From Niveispirillum cyanobacteriorum (GTDB lineage: Bacteria > Pseudomonadota > Alphaproteobacteria > Azospirillales > Azospirillaceae), in the NCBI RefSeq assembly GCF_002868735.1, contig NZ_CP025611.1, forward strand, positions 738,501 through 802,500: 64,000 nucleotides of DNA, read 5' to 3'. Positions 47,445 to 54,409 of the stretch are shown piece by piece (the stretch's first letter is position 1; every line of letters starts with the position of its first letter). Position numbers and translations under genes: made by a program. The notes below the pieces were generated by a model that ran no database searches, was not told where the DNA came from, and saw only the letters and a list, made by a program, of their open reading frames with translations.

Positions 47445-47882
47445 GACGGGTCCTTGGCAGGGCACGTGGCAGCGGCGATGACGGCTGTCACCGGCCATTG
47501 CCGCTTCAGACGCGAACACTAAGCCTTAACCAACCAAACCGCCAGCCAACCGGATGGTTAGGCACTGGCCAGCCGGTCGATGCAGCCATGTTCCACCTGT
47601 CCGGTGGATATAGCGTATCCGCACCGTTTTTCCAACCGGGCGTCATTTCAGTAGCGGATGGACTATATCCAACCGGCTCTGACTAAAGAGATCACAGCTT
47701 AGACCCCGGCTGCCACAATCATGACACGGTCTGGATAAAAATTACTTAAATCACGAAGGGGAAAATACAGATTAACAAATCGCCCCTGACTTTGGTCGTG
47801 CCAATAAAAAGTCGAATATAGTTCGATATTCGACCCATGGCGAAGCAGACCTTGGTTCCAGCCTTGGACGATGGAGATGAAC
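47445..47882. promoter_or_regulatory. AT-rich intergenic region before the ECF sigma factor
   Basis: A 438-bp gap between the divergent GT2 and sigma-factor genes. The left half repeats short CCAACCGG-like words and has an imperfect hairpin around GGATA-TAGCG-TATCC (47606-47620). The right half is AT-rich (47690-47830) with a perfect 9-bp inverted repeat described separately. A minus-strand open frame across 47699-47911 has no ribosome site and I do not call it. Confidence 0.4.
47811..47834. promoter_or_regulatory. 9-bp inverted repeat upstream of the ECF sigma gene
   Basis: GTCGAATAT (47811-47819), spacer AGTTCG, ATATTCGAC (47826-47834). The symmetry is perfect and lies 48-72 bp before the ATG, where it would overlap a promoter. 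It is probably an operator controlling the sigma factor; I cannot name the binding protein. Confidence 0.6.
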
Positions 47883-48422
47883 ATGGCCAGCAGCCAGTAC
47901 AATATCACCACTGCCTCCGCCCGCCCCGACCTCGCGTCACAGGTGGCAGCCGAGCGTGAATATCTGCGCCGCTATGCGTTGGGATTGTGCCGCGATGGCG
48001 CATTGGCCGACGATCTGGCCCAGGAGTGCATGGAACGCGCCCTGACGCGCCTGCACCTTTGGGAAGAGGGCACGAACCTGCGGGCGTGGCTGTCCACGAT
48101 GCTGCGCAACCTGCATATCAACGGTCTGCGCCGGAACAGGCAGCATGTGGCTCTAGATGATTGTGACGGCGCCGAACTGGGTGGTACGCCCGCCCGGCAG
48201 ATGGGCCGCATGCAGGTCCGCGACCTGCGCCGCGCCATGGCACGGTTGCCGTCCGACCAGCGCGACATGGTCGTGATGGTGGCACTGCGCGGGGTCAGCT
48301 ATGAACAGGCGGCGCTGAATGCCAACGTCTCGGTCGGGACCGTGAAGTCCCGCCTGTCGCGGGCACGGGGTACCCTGCGCCGCCTGATGGATGGTGAGAT
48401 GGTCGTGGAAGGCCGCGCTTAA
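47883..48422 (+). CDS. ECF-type RNA polymerase sigma factor
   Basis: 179 residues. Region 2 is YLRRYALGLCRDGALADDLAQECMERAL followed by NLRAWLSTMLRNLHINGLRR. Region 4 is RLPSDQRDMVVMVALRGVSYEQAALNANVSVGTVKSRLSRARGTLRRLM. Regions 1.1 and 3 are missing, as in the ECF class. I chose the third ATG (47883) because GGAG precedes it; ATGs at 47871 and 47877 are alternatives. No anti-sigma factor is adjacent, unlike many ECFs; control may be by transcription through the operator upstream. Confidence 0.88.
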   Translation: MASSQYNITTASARPDLASQVAAEREYLRRYALGLCRDGALADDLAQECMERALTRLHLWEEGTNLRAWLSTMLRNLHINGLRRNRQHVALDDCDGAELGGTPARQMGRMQVRDLRRAMARLPSDQRDMVVMVALRGVSYEQAALNANVSVGTVKSRLSRARGTLRRLMDGEMVVEGRA

Positions 48423-48435
48423 GGTCGATACGCGA

Positions 48436-48642
48436 TCAGGTCGCCGATGGCCGGCCCCGGCGGCGACGCTTCTTGGGCTCCGGTGCCGCAGGCTTGGGTG
48501 GGGCGATGCAGCGGTGCAGCCCCTGGTACGCCAGTCGGATCACGCCTGTAAGCTGATCCGGCGCCTGCGGGTTGGCCTGTATGTACGCGGTCGCAATCTT
48601 GGCGGCCAGCAGGCGCAGCTCGTCCGTCGGCGTCTCGGTCAT
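48436..48642 (-). CDS. MucR-like N-terminal domain with AT-hook tail
   Basis: 68 residues with GGAGG eight bases before ATG. The segment DELRLLAAKIATAYIQANPQAPDQLTGVIRLAYQGLHRC follows the pattern of the MucR/Ros oligomerisation region (L.A.IV.AYV.NNP....LP.LI). Where MucR has its zinc finger, this protein instead ends in PKKRRRRGRPSAT, a classic AT-hook with an RGRP core. It could bind the minor groove of AT-rich DNA as a small nucleoid-type protein, or interfere with full-length MucR. The stop is 14 bp from the end of the convergent sigma gene. Confidence 0.68.
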   Translation of the reverse strand: MTETPTDELRLLAAKIATAYIQANPQAPDQLTGVIRLAYQGLHRCIAPPKPAAPEPKKRRRRGRPSAT

Positions 48643-48760
48643 CGGGGTTTCCTCCAGCCCTTAATCGATAAGGCACTGTGGAACCGGGACCCCCTTTAAG
48701 TCCATTTGACGCAAAAGCCTAGACACGCAAACGTTGGGCCTATGCCCTTCGTCGGAATGC

Positions 48761-48785
48761 GTGGGTGGCAACCCGTGCCACCCAC
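48761..48785 (-). terminator. Hairpin beyond the acyl-CoA dehydrogenase gene
   Basis: GTGGGTGGCA (48761-48770) and TGCCACCCAC (48776-48785) form a perfect 10-bp stem with a 5-nt loop just after the stop codon of the dehydrogenase gene (minus strand). No T run follows, so it may protect the mRNA 3' end or act as a Rho-assisted stop. Confidence 0.45.
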
Positions 48786-48796
48786 GCCAGTGATGA

Positions 48797-50593
48797 TCAG
48801 AACTGGTCGTCCGACAGGCCCATGACAGCGCGGTGACCCTGGGTCACAACGGTCAGCAGACCGCGTGCCTGGGGCAGGATCTGGTCCGCATAGAAGCGGC
48901 CCGTGATGATCTTGGCATCCAGGAACTTGGCATCGGCACCGGGTTCCCGCATCAGGCCATTGGCCGCCATCATGGCCTTGGCCGTCAGGTAGCCACCGAT
49001 GGTGACACCGAACATGCGCAGATAGCTGACGGCGCCTGACGCAACGGCGGTCATGTCGGCCTTGCCCGTTTCGACGACCCATTTGGTCGCTGTTTCCACA
49101 GCGTCGATGGCGTCGGACAGGTTGGCACCCATGGTGGCCATGTCGTCGCCCGACTGCGCAGCGATGGCGGTGGCAGTGGCACGCATTTCGGCGATCAGGG
49201 CGAAGGCCGCTTGCCCACCATCGCGCAGCACCTTGCGGAAAGCCAGATCGTTGGCCTGGATGCCGTTCGTGCCCTCATAAATGGGGGCAATGCGGGCGTC
49301 GCGGTAATGCTGGGCGGCACCGGTTTCCTCGATGAAGCCCATGCCGCCATGGATTTGCACGCCCAGGCTGGTCAGTTCCACACCCAGGTCGGTACACCAG
49401 GCCTTGGTGATGGGCGTCAGCAGGTCGTTCAGGGCGTTGGCGGCCTTCGCAGCGTCGGCATCCGGGTTGCGATGCGCATTGTCCAGCGCCGACGCCGTCA
49501 GGTAGACGAGCGCGCGGGCCGCCTCGATCTGCGACTTCATGCACATCAGCATGCGGCGCACATCGGGATGCTTGATGATGGCGACGGGGGCAGGGTCCTT
49601 GCCGGTCAAGGCGCGGCTCTGCACGCGGCCCTTGGCATAGTCAACCGCCTGTTGATAGGCGCGTTCGGCAATGGCCATGCCCTGCAAGCCAACGCCCAGG
49701 CGGGCATTGTTCATCATGGTGAACATGTACTCGATGCCGCGATTTTCCTCGCCCACCAGGAAGCCGACAGCGCCGCCATTATCGCCATAGGCCATGACGG
49801 CGGTGGGGCTGGCATGGATACCCATCTTATGCTCCAGCCCGGCGCAGCGCAGGTCGTTGCGGGCACCCAGGCTGCCATCCTCGTTCACCATGAACTTTGG
49901 CACGACAAACAGGCTGATGCCCTTAACGCCGGCCGGGGCTGTGGGGGTGCGGGCCAGGACCAGATGGATGATATTGTCGGTGAAGTCATGCTCACCATAG
50001 GTGATGAATATCTTCTGACCGGTGATCAGCCAGGTCCCGTCCTCATTCGGTACGGCCTTGGTCCGCACGGCACCGACATCGGAACCGGCCTGCGGCTCCG
50101 TCAGGTTCATGGTGCCGGTCCATTCGCCGCTGATCAGCTTTTCCAGATACAGCTTCTTCTGCTGTTCCGACCCGTGGGCCTGAAGTAGCTCCACCGCACC
50201 CTGGTTCAGCATGGGGCAGAGCGAGAAGGACATGTTGGCCGAGGTCCACATTTCCTGGATCGGCAGGGCGAGCGTCCAGGGCAGACCCTGACCACCGAAA
50301 TCCGGATCGAACGGGACCGCGTTCCAACCACCCTCAGCATATTTCCAGTAGGCGTCGCGGAAGCCGGGCGCCGTGGTGACCACGCCGTTTTCCAGCTTCG
50401 ACCCGTTCTGGTCGCCGACCCAGTTCAGCGGCGCCAGCACATCGCGCGCCAGCTTGCCGGCCTCGTCCAGGACCTGATCCACCAGATCGGGCGTCACCAC
50501 GTCATAACCGGGCAGGCCGGCCACCTGCGACAGGCCAACCACATGGTTCAGCGTGAAGCGCATGTCCTGGATGGGTGCGTTGTAAGCGGTCAT
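48797..50593 (-). CDS. Acyl-CoA dehydrogenase (598-aa, C-terminal extended type)
   Basis: 598 residues of the long acyl-CoA dehydrogenase class with an extra C-terminal domain, the group that includes DmdC and FadE-like enzymes. The N-terminus matches that class (YNAPIQDMRFTLNHVVGL). FAD- and substrate-binding segments are GTMNLTEPQAGSDVGAVRTKAV and LITGQKIFITYGEHDF. QIHGGMGFIEETGAAQHYRDARI is the signature near the catalytic base. It removes electrons from an acyl-CoA to ETF. A palindrome like LiuR sites stands 125 bp before the start, suggesting control by branched-chain or fatty acids. Confidence 0.93.
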   Translation of the reverse strand: MTAYNAPIQDMRFTLNHVVGLSQVAGLPGYDVVTPDLVDQVLDEAGKLARDVLAPLNWVGDQNGSKLENGVVTTAPGFRDAYWKYAEGGWNAVPFDPDFGGQGLPWTLALPIQEMWTSANMSFSLCPMLNQGAVELLQAHGSEQQKKLYLEKLISGEWTGTMNLTEPQAGSDVGAVRTKAVPNEDGTWLITGQKIFITYGEHDFTDNIIHLVLARTPTAPAGVKGISLFVVPKFMVNEDGSLGARNDLRCAGLEHKMGIHASPTAVMAYGDNGGAVGFLVGEENRGIEYMFTMMNNARLGVGLQGMAIAERAYQQAVDYAKGRVQSRALTGKDPAPVAIIKHPDVRRMLMCMKSQIEAARALVYLTASALDNAHRNPDADAAKAANALNDLLTPITKAWCTDLGVELTSLGVQIHGGMGFIEETGAAQHYRDARIAPIYEGTNGIQANDLAFRKVLRDGGQAAFALIAEMRATATAIAAQSGDDMATMGANLSDAIDAVETATKWVVETGKADMTAVASGAVSYLRMFGVTIGGYLTAKAMMAANGLMREPGADAKFLDAKIITGRFYADQILPQARGLLTVVTQGHRAVMGLSDDQF

Positions 50594-50717
50594 TTCGCCT
50601 TATCCTCCCGGCTTAACATATGGGCAGGTTCCAGCGCCCCACCCGGTTCATGATGAAACATCGCGCGAACACATCCACCCGGCAAGTCCCGCCGGCTGGA
50701 TGTTCGGCTGTCGGTGC

Positions 50718-50731
50718 TTACGTTAACGTAA
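50718..50731. promoter_or_regulatory. LiuR-like palindrome TTACGTTAACGTAA
   Basis: A perfect 14-bp palindrome, 125 bp upstream of the acyl-CoA dehydrogenase start and 97 bp upstream of the divergent transglycosylase start. From memory of published regulon work, MerR-family LiuR regulators of branched-chain amino-acid and acyl-CoA catabolism recognise sites built from ACGT half-sites of this kind. The match is by eye and no regulator gene is in the window. Confidence 0.6.
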
Positions 50732-50827
50732 AAGGCAGGCGCTTGTCATCAGGGTTTGGGGCGCTTTTTGGGCTTGGCACGCTGATTGCTTTACCACTGA
50801 CAACACCCGTACCCGTGGAGCCGTCCC

Positions 50828-51766
50828 GTGAATAGCAACCTCAACCTCCTGAACCAGGGCAGCGTCGCTGAAACCAAGGGAAATGCGCGTAATGCGCCGG
50901 CCCATGTGGTTCGCGCCGTACAGCAGGCCAGTGCGGCCACCGGGGTTGATTTTGCCTATCTGATGGATAAGGCCGGGGTCGAAAGCGGCTACCGCACGGA
51001 TATCAAGGCATCGACCAGTAGCGCCACCGGCCTGTTCCAGTTCACGGAAGGAACCTGGCTGAACATGGTGGAACAGCATGGGGCTAAGTACGGGTTGGGT
51101 GTTTATGCGGACAAGATCAATAATGGCTCCGTCTCCGACCCCCAGACGCGCAAGGAAATCCTGAATCTGCGCAAGGATCCGCGCCTGTCAGCCATCTTTG
51201 CCGCCGAATTGGCCAATGATAACAAGACCCATCTGGAAAATGAACTGGGCCGCCCGGTGGGCAATACGGAACTATACATGGCCCATTTCCTGGGCGCCGG
51301 CGGGGCTGCCAAGTTCCTGAAGGCCATGGACAAGAACCCCAACCAGCCGGCGGCCAATCTGCTGCCCGATGCCGCCAAGGCCAATTTGAACGTCTTCTAT
51401 GACGGCACCCGGCCCAAGTCGGTTGGTCAGATATTCGACAATTTTGCCGCCAAGTTCGATGATGCCCCGGCACAATTTGCCGGGTCCACGACGTTGGGCA
51501 CCATTCAGCCGGCGGATACTTCCTCTCAGCCCTGGCTGACGGGCATGCGCTCTGCCGTATCGGGTAAGGAACCGATCTCCACCTTCACCATCATGATGCT
51601 GGACAGCCTTGCCGTCCCGTCGGATGACGAGGAGGAGAAGAAGCGTTCCACCGGTTCTGGTGCCCGCGACAGCGATGAAGGCGATCAGAGCAGCGGCAAG
51701 GCCACCAACGGCTATGGCATGAAGGTTGGCCCGAACCTGTCTGCCGGCAGTCTGATTGCCGCGTAA
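50828..51766 (+). CDS. SLT-domain transglycosylase without signal peptide
   Basis: 312 residues from a GTG start. The SLT domain lies near the N-terminus: VVRAVQQASAATGVDFAYLMDKAGVESGYRTDIKA, with the catalytic Glu in VESGY, then SATGLFQFTEGTWLNMV and LYMAHFLGAGGAAKFL. No signal peptide or membrane segment precedes it. The C-terminal 90 residues are acidic and low-complexity (DDEEEKKRST, SDEGDQSSG). It may leave the cell through a flagellar or other non-Sec route, as with some flagellar muramidases. It is divergent from the acyl-CoA dehydrogenase. Confidence 0.85.
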   Translation: MNSNLNLLNQGSVAETKGNARNAPAHVVRAVQQASAATGVDFAYLMDKAGVESGYRTDIKASTSSATGLFQFTEGTWLNMVEQHGAKYGLGVYADKINNGSVSDPQTRKEILNLRKDPRLSAIFAAELANDNKTHLENELGRPVGNTELYMAHFLGAGGAAKFLKAMDKNPNQPAANLLPDAAKANLNVFYDGTRPKSVGQIFDNFAAKFDDAPAQFAGSTTLGTIQPADTSSQPWLTGMRSAVSGKEPISTFTIMMLDSLAVPSDDEEEKKRSTGSGARDSDEGDQSSGKATNGYGMKVGPNLSAGSLIAA

Positions 51767-51767
51767 A

Positions 51768-52052
51768 TTAGACCGCCCGGCTGCCGCCACCGAACAGAAT
51801 GCCGGAGCCGACAACGAATCCGAAATCGTACCAAAGCCCATCATTGGGGAAGGCGTACATCCGCATGTCCAGGAACAGGCTGCCGATAAAGGAAATCGGG
51901 GCCAGGAAGCCATGCACCAGACCCCAGAGCAAACCGGGCAGGGGATGGGTCACCTCCGGTGTCGGCTGGTTGGCGCAGGCCGCGACCGACAGGGCCAGCA
52001 ACAGCAACATGGCGCCACGCAGCGCCCCCTTGTGATCAAAGGATTTCAGCAT
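51768..52052 (-). CDS. Small lipoprotein, hypothetical
   Basis: 94 residues. The signal region MLLLLALSVAAC ends in a lipobox (VAAC, Cys at about residue 26). After it comes NQPTPEVTHPLPGLLWGLVHGFLAPISFIGSLFLDMRMYAFPNDG, then a C-terminal hydrophobic stretch WYDFGFVVGSGILFGGGSRAV. It is a small membrane lipoprotein of unknown function, and similar short proteins with PNDG and WYDFGF-type motifs occur in bacteria. Convergent with the transglycosylase, stops 1 bp apart. Confidence 0.7.
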   Translation of the reverse strand: MLKSFDHKGALRGAMLLLLALSVAACANQPTPEVTHPLPGLLWGLVHGFLAPISFIGSLFLDMRMYAFPNDGLWYDFGFVVGSGILFGGGSRAV

Positions 52053-52123
52053 GCGGTCGGCCCTTTTCGGCTGACTGAGAGCGGGAAGAGGATCGTATCA
52101 CCGCAAAGCCAGAAAAGCGAAAA

Positions 52124-52149
52124 CCCCGCCAGAGGTATCTCTGACGGGG
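52124..52149 (-). terminator. Terminator of the tRNA-Met gene
   Basis: Read on the minus strand, CCCCGTCAGAG and CTCTGGCGGGG form an 11-bp stem with one G-U pair and an ATAC loop, followed by TTTT (plus positions 52120-52123). It lies just downstream of the tRNA. Confidence 0.88.
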
Positions 52150-52157
52150 TGTTGAAA

Positions 52158-52232
52158 TGGTGGCACCGGCGTGATTTGAACACGCGACCAAGGGCTTATG
52201 AGTCCCCTGCTCTACCGCTGAGCTACGGTGCC
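52158..52232 (-). tRNA. tRNA-Met (anticodon CAT)
   Basis: The minus strand gives a 75-nt cloverleaf including an encoded CCA. The acceptor stem is GGCACCG paired with CGGTGCC, the D arm is AGCTCAGCGGTAGAGC, and the anticodon loop is CTCATAA with the CAT at 52200-52198. The T arm is CGTGTTCAAATCACG. The anticodon stem has one A-G mismatch next to the loop. GG at the 5' end and full acceptor pairing indicate an elongator-type tRNA, not the initiator. A tRNA-Ile modified at the CAT wobble position cannot be excluded by eye. Confidence 0.93.
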
Positions 52233-52308
52233 GAAGCTCGTCCGTCCGGGTGGTCCCGAACGGGAGCCGCTATTTATGAAACTGCGCTGGGCCTGTCAAT
52301 ATCTGTTT

Positions 52309-52515
52309 TCAAAAATCTTCATCATAAAGCAGGTGCCGTTTCAGCTGTGCCCGGTAGCGGCCCATACGCGACCCGTCATGGCCGGGCCAGCCGGCGCGCA
52401 GGGCCGACAATTCCGCCTCCCGCTCATTGACGGCCCAGCAGGACAGCTCCGTATCCCTGCCGGCCTCATTGCGCCAGCGGAAGACGAACAGCTGTGGCGT
52501 TGCGGTTGGCGGCAT
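52309..52515 (-). CDS. 68-aa hypothetical protein
   Basis: A short soluble frame upstream of the tRNA on the same strand. The sequence (PQLFVFRWRNEAGRDTELSCWAVNEREAELSALRAGWPGHD, ending HLLYDEDF) looks like a small folded domain with strands followed by a helix. The ribosome site before its ATG is weak. I do not recognise it. The overlapping plus-strand frame is less protein-like. Confidence 0.42.
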   Translation of the reverse strand: MPPTATPQLFVFRWRNEAGRDTELSCWAVNEREAELSALRAGWPGHDGSRMGRYRAQLKRHLLYDEDF

Positions 52516-52681
52516 GGGGCAGGGGACCTGTCGGCGGCTTTAAGGGACGCAGGATGCGTCGGGATGGCCTCTCTGTCCACCCTATCCAAGTTTGGTGGTC
52601 GACCTGTGCATCGACCACAAGACTTTGGGGGTGATGCCGCTGTAGGATGCGGCACCCGCCAACCCGTGCCGGTTATCCGCC

Positions 52682-54370
52682 ATGTTGCGTTTTATGCTGA
52701 CCCCGCTTCGCTGGTTTTTCCGCTTCGTACTCTATACCAGCGTAATTCTGACCCTCCTGGTGCTGCTGGCACCCTTTGCCTTTGACATTCCGGGGCGGGC
52801 GGAAAAGGTGCTGGCCACCATGAATGCCGGCAACCTGCGTGGCATGCGGGTGCAGGCGCTGCCGGAATCGGTGCGGGGATTTCCGCCGGAACTGGAAATC
52901 AGAGACCTGCGCGTGACGGTTCCAGGGCCACAGGGCGTGGCGGCCACAGCCATGACGGCGGCCAAGGTCCGCGTCGTTGTCAATGTTATGGAAAGCATGC
53001 TGCGTGGACGCGTGGTCCTGGCGGCCATGGTGGAAAATCCTGTCATCTATGCTAACCAGCCCCTAAACCTGGGCGCCATCGCAACCGCCATCAGCGTCGC
53101 TACGGGCCTGCATACCCAGATCCAGCTGGTCGGCGGTGAAGTGATCAATCCCGGCAGCCGGACGGTGGTGGCACTTGGCGATGACACGCTGACCAATATC
53201 AATTCACGCTCCAGCGAGGATCAGCAGGTGGCGGAGGTTGTCCCCCAGGATGATCGGGGGGCTGCGTCCAACCTTGGGGGCGGTGGCGGCGGTGCGGGTG
53301 GCACCACGGGGGCAACGGCTGCCGGTGCTGGTGTTGGCGCCGGTGCTGTGGCTCCGGGGGTTGTTGCTGGTGTTGCGGCCGGTGTCGGTGGCAGCGTCGT
53401 GGCGGGTACGAGCGGCGGCGGTGGTCGGGGTCCGGGAACCACCCCAGGGGGCGGCGGCACAAATCCCGGCGGTGGCGGTACTGACCCTGGTGGCGGCACG
53501 AATCCTGGCGGTGGTGGCACCAATCCCGGTGGTGGTGGCACCAATCCGGGAGGGGGCGGTACGAACCCTGGTGGTGGTGGGACCAACCCAGGCGGCGGCG
53601 GAATTGATCCCGGTGGTGGCACATTGCCTGGCGGTGGTGGGATCAACCCCGGCGGTGGCGGCACCAATCCCGGTGGTGGTGGTACGAACCCCGGCGGCGG
53701 CGGTAGCAATCCGGGCGGTGGTGGCACTGATCCCGGTGGCGGTACGAACCCTGGCGGTGGCGGCACGAACCCCGGCGGTGGTGGCTCCGATCCTGGTGGC
53801 GGCGGTACGAACCCCGGCGGTGGTGGCACCAATCCTGGCGGCGGCGGTACGAACCCCGGCGGCGGCGGCACGAACCCTGGCGGCGGCGGTACGAACCCCG
53901 GCGGTGGTGGCACCAATCCTGGCGGCGGCGGCACGAACCCCGGCGGCGGCGGCACGAACCCCGGCGGTGGTGGCACCAATCCTGGTGGCGGCGGCACCAA
54001 TCCCGGTGGTGGCGGCACCAATCCTGGCGGCGGCGGCACGAACCCCGGCGGTGGTGGCACCAATCCTGGCGGCGGCGGCACGAACCCCGGCGGTGGTGGC
54101 ACCAATCCTGGCGGCGGCGGCACGAACCCCGGCGGTGGTGGCACCAATCCTGGCGGCGGCGGCACGAACCCCGGCGGCGGTGGCACCGATCCTGGTGGCG
54201 GTGGCACCAATCCCGGTGGTGGTGGCACCAATCCTGGCGGCGGCGGCACCAACCCTGGTGGCGGTGGCACCAATCCTGGCGGGGGTGGCACAAACCCCGG
54301 CGGCGGGGGCACCAATCCTGGCGGTGGCGGTACAAACCCGCCGATGTGTACCTGCCCCTGTGGCTTTTAA
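52682..54370 (+). CDS. AsmA-like membrane-anchored N-terminus fused to glycine-rich heptapeptide repeats
   Basis: 562 residues. A membrane anchor at about 10-36 (LRWFFRFVLYTSVILTLLVLLAPF) precedes about 150 residues resembling the start of AsmA/YhdP-type bridge proteins: PPELEIRDLRVTVPG, then AKVRVVVNVMESMLRGRVVL and ENPVIYANQPL. A Gly/Ala/Val linker leads to about 43 heptads, mainly TNPGGGG. The protein ends in PPMCTCPCGF with three Cys in five residues. The core protein-like part is firm; the AsmA resemblance is inference from pattern. It is probably inner-membrane-anchored with the repeat tail in the periplasm. I know of no such fusion. Confidence 0.78.
   Translation: MLRFMLTPLRWFFRFVLYTSVILTLLVLLAPFAFDIPGRAEKVLATMNAGNLRGMRVQALPESVRGFPPELEIRDLRVTVPGPQGVAATAMTAAKVRVVVNVMESMLRGRVVLAAMVENPVIYANQPLNLGAIATAISVATGLHTQIQLVGGEVINPGSRTVVALGDDTLTNINSRSSEDQQVAEVVPQDDRGAASNLGGGGGGAGGTTGATAAGAGVGAGAVAPGVVAGVAAGVGGSVVAGTSGGGGRGPGTTPGGGGTNPGGGGTDPGGGTNPGGGGTNPGGGGTNPGGGGTNPGGGGTNPGGGGIDPGGGTLPGGGGINPGGGGTNPGGGGTNPGGGGSNPGGGGTDPGGGTNPGGGGTNPGGGGSDPGGGGTNPGGGGTNPGGGGTNPGGGGTNPGGGGTNPGGGGTNPGGGGTNPGGGGTNPGGGGTNPGGGGTNPGGGGTNPGGGGTNPGGGGTNPGGGGTNPGGGGTNPGGGGTNPGGGGTNPGGGGTNPGGGGTDPGGGGTNPGGGGTNPGGGGTNPGGGGTNPGGGGTNPGGGGTNPGGGGTNPPMCTCPCGF
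53450..54340 (+). repeat. 21-bp minisatellite with a 42-bp higher-order period
   Basis: About 43 tandem units of 21 bp, three of them shortened to 18 bp, encode the heptapeptide tail. From about 54020 to 54190 synonymous forms alternate (ACG AAC CCC with ACC AAT CCT), giving an exact 42-bp period: AAT codons at 54020, 54062, 54104 and 54146, then GAT at 54188. Each unit contains GGCGG(T/C)GG(T/C)GG, four GG runs on the plus strand, so short G-quadruplexes are possible. Because the unit has no stop, several frames on both strands are open through it. Confidence 0.95.
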
Positions 54371-54409
54371 GTGAGGGTTCCGGGTGGGGGCATCCCCACC
54401 CGGCTTCGG

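Noticed and set aside
47699-47911. 70-aa minus-strand frame in the AT-rich region before the sigma gene
   Set aside because: No ribosome site and it overlaps the sigma-factor start. Hydrophobic look is explained by AT-rich codons.
53221-54315. 364-aa proline-rich minus-strand frame (VPPPPG repeats)
   Set aside because: It is the reverse reading of the stop-free 21-bp repeat. It has no ribosome site and no non-repeat sequence, while the plus-strand gene has a clear anchor and domain.
53450-54340. Possible CRISPR array because of regular repeats
   Set aside because: The units are contiguous and coding, with no unique spacers and no cas genes nearby.
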